A stretch of DNA of 64,000 nucleotides, taken from the NCBI GenBank assembly GCA_023458375.1, contig JAEWZT010000004.1, positions 132,370 through 196,369 on the forward strand. The letters are read 5' to 3'. The DNA comes from Bacillota bacterium. Lineage in GTDB: Bacteria; Bacillota; Clostridia; Christensenellales; CAG-314. The notes under the pieces were generated by a model, which was not told where the DNA came from, did not search any database, and was given only the letters and a program-made list of their open reading frames with translations. The position numbers and the translations under genes were made by a program. This document shows positions 8,925-18,200 of the stretch, one piece after another. Position 1 is the first letter of the stretch. Each line of letters begins with the position of its first letter.

Positions 8925-10184
8925 TTACTCTCCTTGGCGGTATTTTTTGCCTATGTCCTTGCGGTAAAAAGCGTTTTCAAAGGTTATTTTTTCAACAGAT
9001 TTATATGCCGCGTCAATAGCTTGGCGCAATGTTTTTTCTACCGCCACAACGCCCAGCACTCTGCCGCCGCTCGTAAAAAGCCTGCCGTCTTTTTGTTTAA
9101 CGCCCGCGTAGCAAATATGTTCCTCTTCCTCTTTTGGAACGAAAACTTCAAAACCGCTTTGGTATTTTTGCGGATACCCCTTTGACGCCATTATGACGCA
9201 GCAGGCGCTTTCCTTTGAAAACTCAACCTTTATTTTGTCCAAAGTCCCTTCCGTCGTAGCTTTCATAATTGTCAAAAGGTCGGTTTTAAGCAACGGTAAA
9301 ACAACCTGCGCTTCGGGGTCGCCGAAGCGGCAGTTGTATTCTATCACTTTTACGCCCTTATTTGTAGCCATAAGACCGAAATACAAGCATCCCTTAAACT
9401 CTATACACTCTCTTTTTAAAGCTTCCAGCGTGGGGTTTACAATGTTTTTTAAGGTTTCGTTTTGAACTTTTTTTGTATAGACGGGGCTTGGCGCGATAGT
9501 GCCCATTCCCCCCGTGTTAAGCCCCAAATCGCCGTCAAGCGCTTTTTTGTGGTCTGTTGAGCTTATCATGGGCACAATTGTTTTGCCGTCGGTAAAGCAC
9601 ATAAGGGTAAATTCTTCGCCGCAAAGATACTCTTCAACGACGATATTGTCGCCGCTTTTGCCGAAAACTTTATCTTGCATAATAGCGCAAACGGCGTTTT
9701 GCGCCTGCGCGTAATCGTCAACTATCGTAACGCCCTTACCCGCCGCCAAACCGTCGGCTTTAATAACGGCGGGGTAAGTTGCGTTTTTTAAATAAACTAA
9801 CGCCTTGCCGGGGTCGTCAAAGGCTTGGTATTGCGCTGTCGGTATGCCGTGCTTTAACATAAAATTTTTGGCAAATACCTTACTTCCTTCAAGCATAGCC
9901 GCCTTTTTTGAGGGTCCGAAACAGGCGATGCCCTTTTCGTTGAGCCTGTCCACAAGCCCTAATACAAGGGGGTCGTCGCAGGCTACTACGGCGTAATCAA
10001 TATCTTTTTGCACCGCAAAATTAACTATACCGTTTAAATCTACGGATTTTATGTCGGCGCTTTTTGCCCTTTTATCTATACCGCCGTTAGAGGGCAGCAC
10101 AAAAATGTTGTCATTGCCCCCTTCCAAAAGTTTTTTGACTATGGCGTGCTCCCTGCCGCCGCCGCCCACAACCAAAATTTTCAT
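8925..10184 (-). CDS. purD: Phosphoribosylamine-glycine ligase
   Basis: A 419-residue ATP-grasp ligase joining phosphoribosylamine and glycine to GAR. It opens with KILVVGGGGREHAI, and has KADGLAAGKGV and the metal-binding GLNTGGMGT and FNCRFGDPE-type block (EYNCRFGDPEAQV). Normal full length. AGGAGG lies just before the ATG; the AICAR transformylase gene ends 8 bp upstream. Part of the purine operon. Confidence 0.95.
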   Translation of the reverse strand: MKILVVGGGGREHAIVKKLLEGGNDNIFVLPSNGGIDKRAKSADIKSVDLNGIVNFAVQKDIDYAVVACDDPLVLGLVDRLNEKGIACFGPSKKAAMLEGSKVFAKNFMLKHGIPTAQYQAFDDPGKALVYLKNATYPAVIKADGLAAGKGVTIVDDYAQAQNAVCAIMQDKVFGKSGDNIVVEEYLCGEEFTLMCFTDGKTIVPMISSTDHKKALDGDLGLNTGGMGTIAPSPVYTKKVQNETLKNIVNPTLEALKRECIEFKGCLYFGLMATNKGVKVIEYNCRFGDPEAQVVLPLLKTDLLTIMKATTEGTLDKIKVEFSKESACCVIMASKGYPQKYQSGFEVFVPKEEEEHICYAGVKQKDGRLFTSGGRVLGVVAVEKTLRQAIDAAYKSVEKITFENAFYRKDIGKKYRQGE

Positions 10185-10192
10185 TCTTCCTC

Positions 10193-11365
10193 CTAGTGGT
10201 GAAAAAGCCTTACGCCGGTAAAGACCATAACCATATTGAATTTATTGCACAAGGCTATTACATCCCCGTCCCTTAAAGAACCGCCCGGCTGCGCGACATA
10301 ACTTACGCCGCTTTCTTTTGCGCGCTCAATATTGTCAGCAAAGGGGAAAAACGCGTCGCTTGCAAGCGTTACGCCCTTAATGCCGTTTAGGTATTGCCTT
10401 TTTTCCTCCTGCGAAAAAACAGGGGGCTTTTGGGTAAAATAACTTTGCCAATTATCAAAGCCCCGTTCCTTTGCAAGGTATTCGTCAATGAGGTTGTTTT
10501 TTTCCGAACGTGTTACGACTTTTGCAAAGCTTAGCCCCAAAACCTTGTCGTGCTGCCTTAAATGCCAAAGGTCGGCTTTTGAAGCGGCAAGGCGGGTGCA
10601 GTGAATGCGCGACTGCTGTCCCGCGCCCACGCCTATCGTCTGCCCCCCAAAAGCAAAGCAGACGGAATTAGATTGCGTGTATTTTAAGGTAATGAGCGCC
10701 GTAATCATATCGGTTTTAGCGTTTTTATCTAGATTCTTGTTTTGTGTTACAATGTTTTGCAGCAGGCTTTGGTCAATTTGAACGTCGTTGCGCTTTTGCT
10801 CAAAGGTTACGCCGAAAACCTGTTTCTTCTCAATGCTTTGAGGAAAATAGCCGCCGTCAATTTGCACAACCGCGTAAGCGCCCTCTTTTTTTCGCTTTAA
10901 AATTTCCAGCGCCTTAGGGGAAAAGCCCGGCGCAATTATTCCGTCGCTTACTTCGCGGCTGATAATTTTTGCCGTTACCTCGTCGCATTCGTCGGACAGC
11001 GCCGCCCAGTCGCCGAAACTGCTCATTCTGTCCGTCCCTCTTGCGCGAACGTATGCGCAGGCAATAGGGGAATCGTCAAGCCCCTTTATGTCCTCCGCAA
11101 AGCAGGCGGCTTTCAACCTTTGCGGCAAAATAATGCCCAGCGCCGCCGAAGTTGGGGAAACGTGTTTAAAAGACGCCGCGGCGGCAAGCCCCGTAGCTTC
11201 TTTTAATTCTTTTACAAGCTGCCAGCCATTTAAAGCGTCCAAAAAGTTGATATAGCCCGGTCTGCCGCTTAAAACTTCAAAGGGAAGGCTGCTTCCTCCT
11301 TCCATAAAAAGCCGCGCGGGTTTTTGATTGGGGTTGCATCCGTATTTCAATTCGTATTCTTTCAT
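10193..11365 (-). CDS. purH: AICAR formyltransferase, stand-alone
   Basis: A 390-residue protein corresponding only to the transformylase part of bifunctional PurH: it formylates AICAR with 10-formyl-THF. Visible are ELKYGCNPNQKPA at the start, AAASFKHVSPTSAALG with the catalytic Lys-His pair, and FAFGGQTIGVGAGQQSRIHC in the second half. The MGS-like IMP cyclohydrolase domain of PurH is absent. The upstream neighbour, overlapping by 4 bp (ATGA), is a PurO-type cyclohydrolase that supplies the missing step. This matches the separate-AICARFT form known in Clostridia. Confidence 0.9.
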   Translation of the reverse strand: MKEYELKYGCNPNQKPARLFMEGGSSLPFEVLSGRPGYINFLDALNGWQLVKELKEATGLAAAASFKHVSPTSAALGIILPQRLKAACFAEDIKGLDDSPIACAYVRARGTDRMSSFGDWAALSDECDEVTAKIISREVSDGIIAPGFSPKALEILKRKKEGAYAVVQIDGGYFPQSIEKKQVFGVTFEQKRNDVQIDQSLLQNIVTQNKNLDKNAKTDMITALITLKYTQSNSVCFAFGGQTIGVGAGQQSRIHCTRLAASKADLWHLRQHDKVLGLSFAKVVTRSEKNNLIDEYLAKERGFDNWQSYFTQKPPVFSQEEKRQYLNGIKGVTLASDAFFPFADNIERAKESGVSYVAQPGGSLRDGDVIALCNKFNMVMVFTGVRLFHH

Positions 11366-12060
11366 AGTAAATTTTTATTTATAATTTTAGTTTGAGTTGT
11401 CTTGTTTTTTAAATCTGTAAACTTTACGGCTAGCGAAACCTTGTTGTCCTTGTCAAGGCAGCTCCAAATTGAGTCGGCAAACTCTTCAATGCCTCCGTTA
11501 ATTTCAAACTCAACCGGTTCGCCGTGAAAACTAAGCAGCGGGTTGCCGTCGCGGTATGTATGGATAAAATGCGCTTTTCCGCTTTGCGCCTGATAAGAAT
11601 ATATAAAGCGGCGGCAGTTTTGCCCATTGCCGTCGCTTTTGATTATTGATATTTTATACTTATAGTCGTTTTGAAAGTCTAACAGCGCGCTTATGCGGGG
11701 GGTAAAGTTGGGCGCGTCTGGCTCAAACGTGCGCGTTTCAAGCGCTTTTTCAAAGGCGCAGTCTTCCCCCTGTCTTAAATAATTGTAAATCGTATCCGTT
11801 TGGTCGCCGTTAGTAATTATCAAAAGGTCGCGGAACCTTTTTACAGGACTGTAAATTACCAGCGAGGGGTCGCTAAGTTTTTCTTTGTCAAAAGGATAAA
11901 TCATAACGTCTTCGCCGCTTTCCTTAAAAATACGGTTGCGGCTGTTGACGCTGCGCCCCATGATAAAATACGCCGCCGCGGCAAAGCCGCCGCTTTGACC
12001 AACAATTATGCCCCTGCCGTGATAGGGGTTGCCCCAAAGGTATTGTTTAAGCTCTTTCAT
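11362..12060 (-). CDS. purO: IMP cyclohydrolase, PurO type
   Basis: A 232-residue protein with the PurO family opening NPYHGRGIIVGQS and the signature AYFIMGRSVNSRNRIF (about residues 31-46), followed by TNGDQTDTIYNYL. It closes FAICAR to IMP, the last pathway step. The fold is unrelated to the cyclohydrolase half of PurH; PurO was first described in archaea and occurs in some Clostridia. It directly precedes and overlaps the AICAR transformylase gene, which makes the two steps a pair. The C-terminal third is less conserved by eye. Confidence 0.85.
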   Translation of the reverse strand: MKELKQYLWGNPYHGRGIIVGQSGGFAAAAYFIMGRSVNSRNRIFKESGEDVMIYPFDKEKLSDPSLVIYSPVKRFRDLLIITNGDQTDTIYNYLRQGEDCAFEKALETRTFEPDAPNFTPRISALLDFQNDYKYKISIIKSDGNGQNCRRFIYSYQAQSGKAHFIHTYRDGNPLLSFHGEPVEFEINGGIEEFADSIWSCLDKDNKVSLAVKFTDLKNKTTQTKIINKNLL

Positions 12061-12130
12061 TTGTCTTTATCCTTAATTTTATTTTATATGACTTGCTTTT
12101 TCGCTTTTTTATCTTTTACGCCTGCCCTTG

Positions 12131-12727
12131 CTATTTTCCGCCAGCGATATTTTTACAGATTTTTTCCACAGCCTGCGGCAGAATCTTCCATTCCGCCCTT
12201 TCTTTAACTCTTTGTTGAAGCGTTTGAGGCGTGTCTCCTTTTTTTACCTTTACCGCTTTTTGAAGGATAATTTCTCCGCCGTCGGTAATTTCGTTTACAT
12301 AGTGGGCGGTAGCCCCAGTAATTTTAACGCCGCTTTTTAAAACCTGCTCGTGGACTTTAAGCCCGTAAAAACCCTTTCCGCAAAAGGCGGGAATTAAAGA
12401 GGGGTGGACGTTTATAATTCTGTTTTTGTAACGCCCCGCAAAGTCGGCGCTCAGCAGGCGCATAAAGCCCGCAAGCACAATTAAGTCAATGCCGTAACGC
12501 GCAAGAAGCCCTAAAACTTCCCTTTCAAAATCGCCGCGCTCTTTAACCGTTACGGCAAAAAAAGGAATGGCGAAATCTTGTGCGCGCGTCAATGCGTAAG
12601 CGTCTGCTTTGTCCGATATTACCAAAGCGATTTCGCCGTTTTTAATTTTCCCGCTTTTTTGCGCGTCAATGAGCGCTTGCAGGTTTGTTCCTTCGCCCGA
12701 GGCGAACACGGCTATTTTTGCTTTCAT
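12131..12727 (-). CDS. purN: Phosphoribosylglycinamide formyltransferase
   Basis: A 198-residue 10-formyl-THF-dependent GAR transformylase. It shows IAVFASGEGTNLQALIDA at the start, LAGFMRLLSADF and INVHPSLIPAFCGKG with the catalytic Asn-His, and the downstream VNEITDGGEII with the conserved Asp. Full length. AGGAAA precedes the ATG by a short gap. A 70-bp space separates it from purO. Confidence 0.92.
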   Translation of the reverse strand: MKAKIAVFASGEGTNLQALIDAQKSGKIKNGEIALVISDKADAYALTRAQDFAIPFFAVTVKERGDFEREVLGLLARYGIDLIVLAGFMRLLSADFAGRYKNRIINVHPSLIPAFCGKGFYGLKVHEQVLKSGVKITGATAHYVNEITDGGEIILQKAVKVKKGDTPQTLQQRVKERAEWKILPQAVEKICKNIAGGK

Positions 12728-12731
12728 TTTC

Positions 12732-13766
12732 CTAACAAATTTCTATTTTGTCGTCGGAAGAGGTAATTTCGCCCATAATGTAAGGTTTTTCCCCTTCTTC
12801 TTTTAAAACCGCCAGAGCTAAGTCTGCCTGCTCTTTGCCTACGATTACGCTCATTCCCACGCCCATATTAAAGGTATTGAACATATCATGCTCGCTTATG
12901 CCGCCAAACTGCTGCAAAAGTTTAAAAATCGGCAATACCTTGACGGCGTTTTTTTCTATCTTCGCGCATAGTCCTTGGGGAAGACTGCGCGGTATGTTTT
13001 CATAAAAACCGCCCCCCGTAATGTGGGACATTCCATTTACTTCAACTTTTTCAAAAAGTTTGAGCATAGGTTTAACATAAATGTTTGTGGGGGTTAAAAG
13101 CGTTTCGCCCAAGGTTTTGTCCAATTCGGAAAACTTTTTCCATACCGTCCTTTTGTCAAGAATAAAAACCTTGCGCACCAAAGAAAATCCGTTGCTGTGC
13201 ACGCCGCTTGAAGGCAGCGCGATAATAACGTCGCCGGGTTTGACTTTATTTTTATCTAAAATCTTTTCCCTGTCAACAATCCCTACCGCAAAGCCCGCAA
13301 GGTCGTATTCGTCCTCGGGGTAAAAGCCCGGCATTTCCGCCGTTTCGCCTCCTATCAAAGCGCAGCCCGACATAACGCATCCTTTCGCGATGCCTTCAAC
13401 AATGTCCGCCATTCTTTGGGGAATCAGTTTTCCCGTTGCGATATAGTCTAAAAAGAACAAGGGCACCGCGCCGGAACAGATTATGTCGTTTACCGACATT
13501 GCCACGCAGTCAATGCCCACGGTATCGTGCTTGTCCATTAAAAAAGCCACTTTAAGCTTAGTTCCGACGCCGTCCGTCCCGCTTACAAGCACGGGGTTTT
13601 TATAACCGTCTAAGTTTGGCGCAAACAGTCCGCCGAAGCCGCCTATGCCTCCCAAAACGCCCTCAGTTTTGGTTTTGTCAATGTGTTTTTTCATTAGCTC
13701 AACGGCTTTATATCCCGCGGTAATGTCAACACCCGCTTTTTTGTAACTTTCGCTGTATGATTTCAT
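12732..13766 (-). CDS. purM: Phosphoribosylaminoimidazole (AIR) synthetase
   Basis: ATP-dependent cyclisation of FGAM to AIR. The frame is open further upstream, but the family N-terminus (YSESYKKAGVDITAGYKAV) begins at the ATG at 13766, giving 344 residues, the usual size. Visible motifs: GIGGFGGLF, LVSGTDGVGTKL with the conserved Asp, GGETAEMPGFY and SHITGGGFYENIPR. The start lies 19 bp after the purF stop. Confidence 0.93.
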   Translation of the reverse strand: MKSYSESYKKAGVDITAGYKAVELMKKHIDKTKTEGVLGGIGGFGGLFAPNLDGYKNPVLVSGTDGVGTKLKVAFLMDKHDTVGIDCVAMSVNDIICSGAVPLFFLDYIATGKLIPQRMADIVEGIAKGCVMSGCALIGGETAEMPGFYPEDEYDLAGFAVGIVDREKILDKNKVKPGDVIIALPSSGVHSNGFSLVRKVFILDKRTVWKKFSELDKTLGETLLTPTNIYVKPMLKLFEKVEVNGMSHITGGGFYENIPRSLPQGLCAKIEKNAVKVLPIFKLLQQFGGISEHDMFNTFNMGVGMSVIVGKEQADLALAVLKEEGEKPYIMGEITSSDDKIEIC

Positions 13767-13785
13767 ATTTCTTCTTTTGCCTCGC

Positions 13786-15174
13786 TTAATCAATTTTGGT
13801 AGGGTAGTTGCCGTCAAAACAGGCGGTGCAGTATTCAAACTCGCATCCCCCCGTAATTTTTTTGCAGTTATCCAAACTTAAATACCCTAAGCTGTCAACG
13901 TTGATGATTTTTTCAATTTCTTCCTTTGTGTAGTGGCAGGCTATCAACACGTCTTTTGACTTTATGTCCGTTCCGTAATAGCAGGGGAAAATGAAAGGGG
14001 GACAGGAAACGCGCATATGCACTTCCCTGGCGCCCGCCTCGCGCAGCAGCTTTACAAGCCTTGCGCTTGTAGTGCCGCGCACTATGCTGTCGTCCACCAA
14101 AACAACGCGCCTGCCTTTAATTACGCTTGAAACGGGGTTGAGCTTAATGCGCACGCGCCTTTCGCGGAATTTTTGCCCCGCGTCAATAAAGGTTCTGCCT
14201 ATATACTTATTTTTTATCAGTCCTACGTCGTAGGGGATACCGCTTTCGCGCGCGTAGCCTATGGCGGCGTCTATGCCCGAATCGGGCACGCCGATAACAA
14301 TATCCGCCTCAACGGGGCATTGCTTGGCTAAAAAAATGCCCGCCCTTATCCTTGAATTGTGGACTGAATAACCGTCCAAAATTGAGTCGGGGCGAGCAAA
14401 ATAAACGTATTCAAAAATGCACATGGATTTTGACAAAGGACGGCCGCAGGGGATATTTTTTACTCCCTCTTGCGAAAATACCACTATTTCGCCGGGTTTT
14501 ACGTCGGCGATAAATTTTGCGCCCACCGCGTCAAGGGCGCAGCTTTCGCTTGCGGCTACAAAACTTCCGTCGCTTGTTTTACCGTAACAAAGGGGTCTGA
14601 AACCGCAGGTATCCCTTACCGCTATTATTTTGTTATGCGACATAATCACCAGAGAGTAGGCGCCGATAAATTTTTCCATCGCCTTTGACACCGCTTCTTC
14701 AAGATTATTTGTAAAAAGTCTTTCTTGTATAATAGAATAAGCCATAATTTCAGTGTCGCTGGTAGTGTGGAAAATCATTCCCTTCATTTCCAGTTCTTCC
14801 CTCAATTTGGCGGAATTGGTTATGTTCCCGTTAAAGGCTATTGCCATTTTGCCTTTGATGTGGTTTACCACAAGCGGTTGCGCGTCAAGCCTGCTGTTGT
14901 CGCCCGTGCCGTAGCGGACGTGCCCCAGCGCCATATTCCCGTCGCCCAAAAACTCAATATCGGTATTTTTAAATACGTCGTCAACGATGCCCGCGTCCTT
15001 ATAAGAACGGAATTCGTTTGTTTCGTTGTCGTTTACCACTATGCCCGCGCTTTCCTGCCCGCGGTGTTGAAGGGCAAAAAGCCCGTAATAGGTAATTGCC
15101 GCGGCATTTATCCGCTTATTGTTCATAATCGCGAATACGCCGCATTCGTCGTTAATTTTTGCCATATATGTCAT
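13786..15174 (-). CDS. purF: Amidophosphoribosyltransferase
   Basis: First committed step: PRPP plus glutamine to phosphoribosylamine. An N-terminal Ntn-type glutaminase has CGVFAIMNN with Cys11, which would become the N-terminal nucleophile after propeptide removal, then LQHRGQESAGI and GHVRYGTG. The C-terminal PRTase has VVLVDDSIVRGTTSARLV. C-terminal Cys residues (ITGGCEFEYCTACF) fit the Fe-S form of Bacillus-type PurF. An alternative ATG three codons downstream (15165) is also possible; AAAGGGG lies before both. Confidence 0.93.
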   Translation of the reverse strand: MTYMAKINDECGVFAIMNNKRINAAAITYYGLFALQHRGQESAGIVVNDNETNEFRSYKDAGIVDDVFKNTDIEFLGDGNMALGHVRYGTGDNSRLDAQPLVVNHIKGKMAIAFNGNITNSAKLREELEMKGMIFHTTSDTEIMAYSIIQERLFTNNLEEAVSKAMEKFIGAYSLVIMSHNKIIAVRDTCGFRPLCYGKTSDGSFVAASESCALDAVGAKFIADVKPGEIVVFSQEGVKNIPCGRPLSKSMCIFEYVYFARPDSILDGYSVHNSRIRAGIFLAKQCPVEADIVIGVPDSGIDAAIGYARESGIPYDVGLIKNKYIGRTFIDAGQKFRERRVRIKLNPVSSVIKGRRVVLVDDSIVRGTTSARLVKLLREAGAREVHMRVSCPPFIFPCYYGTDIKSKDVLIACHYTKEEIEKIINVDSLGYLSLDNCKKITGGCEFEYCTACFDGNYPTKID

Positions 15175-15182
15175 ATGCCCCT

Positions 15183-15863
15183 TTATGCGAAAAACAGTCG
15201 GGACAATTCCATGGGCTGAACATATTTTCCCTCTTTATAAACGCGCATATTGCCCGAAGCTATTTCGTCAATTAAAAGCACTTTTCCGTTGTTTATACCA
15301 AACTCAAACTTAATGTCGTAAAGTTCCATTCCCTTTTCAAGCATAGTTTGCGCGATGACTTTCGTAATTTTTTGCGTCAGTTCCCTGACCTGTTCATATT
15401 GCAGCTCAGTCATAACGCCTAAAACAATAACCCCCTCTTTTGTAACCAGGGGGTCGCCCTTTTCGTCGTTTTTTAATGTAAATTCCACATAATAGGGGAG
15501 CGGCGCGGCCTCGCTTACATAGTCGGAATACCTTCTGTAAAAGCTGCCTACGGCGCGCGTCCTGCAAATTACTTCCAGCCCCTTGCCGAAAGGCTTAGCG
15601 GGTAAAACTTCCATTTCGTTGTTTTCAATGTCGGCAAAAATAAAATGAGTGTCAATTCCCAGCGCTTTTAATTTTTGAAAGAAATACTGCGACATTTTAA
15701 GGTTTACCTTTCCTACGCCCGCAATGCTTAAACCCACAGTGTTTGCGCCGGGGTCAAAAACACCCCCTTCGCCCGTAACTTCGTCTTTAAACTTCAAAAG
15801 GTAATTGCCGTTTGGCAATGCAAAAACGTCTTTTGTTTTGCCTTTGTAAATAAGCTTGTTCAT
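15183..15863 (-). CDS. purC: SAICAR synthetase
   Basis: A 226-residue ligase adding aspartate to CAIR. It begins [12 protein letters not shown] (ATP loop), and has [16 protein letters not shown] and [19 protein letters not shown], the classic end of the active site. Slightly short but complete. It lies between purE and purF with gaps under 20 bp. purB, needed for the next step, is not in the window. Confidence 0.93.
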   Translation of the reverse strand: MNKLIYKGKTKDVFALPNGNYLLKFKDEVTGEGGVFDPGANTVGLSIAGVGKVNLKMSQYFFQKLKALGIDTHFIFADIENNEMEVLPAKPFGKGLEVICRTRAVGSFYRRYSDYVSEAAPLPYYVEFTLKNDEKGDPLVTKEGVIVLGVMTELQYEQVRELTQKITKVIAQTMLEKGMELYDIKFEFGINNGKVLLIDEIASGNMRVYKEGKYVQPMELSRLFFA

Positions 15864-15882
15864 ATAGCCGCTCCTATGGAAA

Positions 15883-16371
15883 TTATTTTTTCACTTGTAA
15901 ACGGGCGTCCTTTTTCAGCACTTCCTGCGCCGATTTCATTCTGTCGGCGTCAAGTTTTTGCGCCCTTTCTTCTTCGTAAACGCCCAAGATTTGAAGCGCC
16001 AAAAGCGCCGCGTTTTTTGCGCCGTCTAGGGCGACGGTGGCTACGGGTATGCCGCTTGGCATTTGGACGGTTGATAAAAGCGCGTCAAGCCCGCCTAGCG
16101 TTTGGGAGCTTATAGGCACGCCGATTACGGGAAGCGTTGTGTTTGCGGCAATAGTGCCCGCAAGGTGAGCCGCTTTGCCCGCCGCCGCAATTATGGCTCC
16201 GAAGCCATTTTTTCTTGCGTTTCTTGAAAATTCACGCGTTTCTTCGGGGGTGCGGTGCGCCGAATAGATATGGATTTCGTAGGGTGCGGAAAACTCGTCA
16301 AGGGTGTCGGCGGCTTTTTGCATAACTGCCAAATCGCTGTCGCTACCCATTATAATAGCTATTTTTTTCAT
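15883..16371 (-). CDS. purE: N5-carboxyaminoimidazole ribonucleotide mutase
   Basis: A 162-residue octameric-type PurE. Visible: [25 protein letters not shown] with the catalytic His, and [19 protein letters not shown] with the second catalytic His, then [20 protein letters not shown]. This is the class I-like sequence, which normally works with PurK, but no purK is in this operon; PurK may be elsewhere, or this PurE may use AIR and CO2 directly. First gene of the purine operon. Confidence 0.92.
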   Translation of the reverse strand: MKKIAIIMGSDSDLAVMQKAADTLDEFSAPYEIHIYSAHRTPEETREFSRNARKNGFGAIIAAAGKAAHLAGTIAANTTLPVIGVPISSQTLGGLDALLSTVQMPSGIPVATVALDGAKNAALLALQILGVYEEERAQKLDADRMKSAQEVLKKDARLQVKK

Positions 16372-16518
16372 ATTTTACCGCCTGTAAAGATAATTTCAGG
16401 GTCAGTTTCAAGAAATAAAAAAAGGCTTGCCCAACGATTGAATTTTGGTCGCCGTTACAGTAGATTTTCAAATCGCGTTTCTTTTTTGGCATGCCCGCCA
16501 AAGTTCAGACCCGTTATA
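16372..16518 (-). promoter_or_regulatory. Structured purine-operon leader, possible degenerate ZTP riboswitch
   Basis: About 147 nt of leader before purE. Reading the minus strand, GGGTCTGAACTTTGGCG (from 16512) resembles the 5' half of ZTP/pfl riboswitches (GGGTCGTGACTGGCG), and TTGGGCAA (16434-16427) resembles the 3' CCGCCTGGGCA block, followed by seven T at 16423-16417. The middle CCAC/GGGGAGC part is poorly matched. A hairpin TTTGGC-GGGCAT-GCCAAA sits at 16502-16485. A leader role is likely from position; the ZTP identity is weak. Confidence 0.35.
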
Positions 16519-16524
16519 AATATT

Positions 16525-16553
16525 ATTGTAACGGCTTTGGTTTTTCTTGTCAA
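16525..16553 (-). promoter_or_regulatory. Sigma-A promoter of the purine operon
   Basis: Minus-strand TTGACA (16553-16548), 17-bp spacer, TACAAT (16530-16525). A near-perfect promoter; transcription should start near 16518. No PurBox pair was recognised. Confidence 0.85.
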
Positions 16554-16847
16554 CAATTACAAGCTTAAAGGAAAACTTTTATCAAAATCTAATTGAGGCA
16601 GTTCAGGCTACAACCGCGGCGGCATAACGTTTTTTTTTCAATGATATTGCGAAGGTTAAGCAGATTTGGGTAAGGGGAGAGATAGAGGGCGCGGCAGATA
16701 ATGCCGAAAGCGCTTCTTCGTCTATATTTTTTAGAATATTTTGCAAAAACCGACGTTCTGTGCTAAAATTGGTATGGAATATATTCAGTGAACAATTTTT
16801 GCAAAATAATTTGATGACTAAACGATTGAGGGAGAACAGGAGCTACT

Positions 16848-17515
16848 ATGAATGATATACAAAAAGCTCAAATTGAAAAACATATGCAAAAAATCGATAC
16901 TGCAATACATAGCAACAATATTTCGGAGATCTATGACGTTTGAACGAAAATTAATTCCATATATGGCGGAACTATTCGAGCTATAGGCGATTTATATGAA
17001 GAAGCTAAGCGTTTTAACGGACTTGCAAAGCGAAATCTGGAAGCGGCAAAAGATGTGCTTGAAAATCATATTAATAACTATACGAGAATACCATTTGACA
17101 ATATAATAACTATTTACACAAGAGTATAAAAGATTGCGCCTATCAAAAATATTTAGATGGGTACTTTGCCGAAGCGGTAGAGTCTGCTTGCAAAGAGATA
17201 AATGAACGACTGAAAAGGCTATACAAGAAAATAAGAGGTATAGAAAAAGATGGAAATAAATTGTTCCCAGAAGTGTTCAATGACGAAGAAGAGAACACTC
17301 TTTTGAAAGTTGACGACCTAAACACTCAGTCGGGAAAAGACGAGCAAGCAGGATATAGATTTTTGCTTATGGGAATGTGGAGTGCCCTCAGAAATCCGAA
17401 AGCGCACGCTAACTTAACTTTAACGCAAAACGAGGCATACGACAGACTGATTTTTGCAAGTATGTTGATGAAAAAAATTGATAAAGCAATAGAATTTTCT
17501 CTGCTAGAAGAATAA
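16848..17515 (+). pseudogene. Broken TIGR02391 (Ymh-like) family gene
   Basis: AGGAG precedes an ATG at 16848. The frame meets TGA at 16941 after 31 codons, resumes in the same frame to 17129, and the family's C-terminal part continues in another frame from about 17099 to 17515. That part has YFAEAVESACKEINERLK, then GYRFLLMGMWSALRNPKAHA, the RNP-x-AH block of TIGR02391, and LIFASMLMKKID. One nonsense codon and one frameshift are needed to explain it. TIGR02391 proteins are often found near mobile and defence genes. A true sequencing error is possible for the frameshift but not likely for both. Confidence 0.7.
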
Positions 17516-17665
17516 AATGCCTTGTTTTCATTTACGAGCGCAAAAAAAAGCTAAGGGCTTGCCGTCGGCTTTTCACAGACAACAAGCCCTTTCAGCTCAT
17601 AATTAATTCTTATCTGGCTTTTTTGAGGTGTGATTTCATTGTGCGCTTTCGGCTTTTGTCTTGTT

Positions 17666-18118
17666 TTATCTCGCCGCAGGAATATTGACAAATACCTTAC
17701 AGATGCCTCCGGTCATTAAGGTGCTTTCAACTATTATATTATCAGCATCAACTTTTCCAGTAGCAGCAATCATAGCAAGCATTGGATCTAAACACCACCC
17801 GTTGCAAGGATTAGCTCCGCCCATTTTCTTTGACAGAGCGCATAGCTTGCAAGCCGCCGCCGTAGCAAAATAGCCGTTATCGGCTTTTTCCACAGACCAG
17901 TTTGCGCAACCGTAAATCTCTGAAAGTTTGTAAAAAACATCCTCCACAGCTTCAATGCCAAGCTGTTGATTCAAAATCGGCGCTGTCTGCGTCTGCCGCT
18001 CTTTCCTTTTCTCCACGATTGCGGGGAGAACTCCCAAACGCCCATAAGTATTTACCGTCTCCGCTATTGATGCCGCATAGGTGTTTTGCAATATAGCGAG
18101 CCTTTTTTCAATATCCAC
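17666..18118 (-). CDS. L-2-amino-thiazoline-4-carboxylic acid hydrolase-like protein
   Basis: About 150 residues. The C-terminal half has a Cys-rich block, ACKLCALSKKMGG followed by NPCNGWCLDPMLAMI, that fits the ATC hydrolase family (bacterial L-cysteine route from thiazoline carboxylate); many members have unknown substrates. The frame opens with GTG at 18124, but AGGAG is only 2 nt before it; the GTG at 18118 has an 8-nt spacing and is preferred. Controlled by a promoter whose -10 overlaps a TetR-type operator. Confidence 0.6.
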   Translation of the reverse strand: MDIEKRLAILQNTYAASIAETVNTYGRLGVLPAIVEKRKERQTQTAPILNQQLGIEAVEDVFYKLSEIYGCANWSVEKADNGYFATAAACKLCALSKKMGGANPCNGWCLDPMLAMIAATGKVDADNIIVESTLMTGGICKVFVNIPAAR

Positions 18119-18142
18119 TATCACTTCTCCTTTATATGTTTT

Positions 18143-18183
18143 TATAACGTTCGTTAGATAATTTGCAAATTTTAATGCTGTAA
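18143..18183 (-). promoter_or_regulatory. Promoter and TetR-type operator of the ATC hydrolase-like gene
   Basis: Minus-strand TTACAG (18183-18178), 17 bp, TATCTA (18160-18155). The -10 overlaps the palindrome TAACG-TT-CGTTA (18145-18156). The 16-mer TATAACGTTCGTTAGA is identical to the one upstream of the TetR gene. A second palindrome, GCTGTAA-TTT-TTACAGC, covers the -35 region (18177-18193). Confidence 0.7.
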
Positions 18184-18200
18184 TTTTTACAGCGTTTTAA

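Noticed and set aside
16941..16943. TGA read as tryptophan (recoded genetic code)
   Set aside because: Other genes in the window end in TGA and a frameshift follows in the same gene, so decay is the simpler reading.
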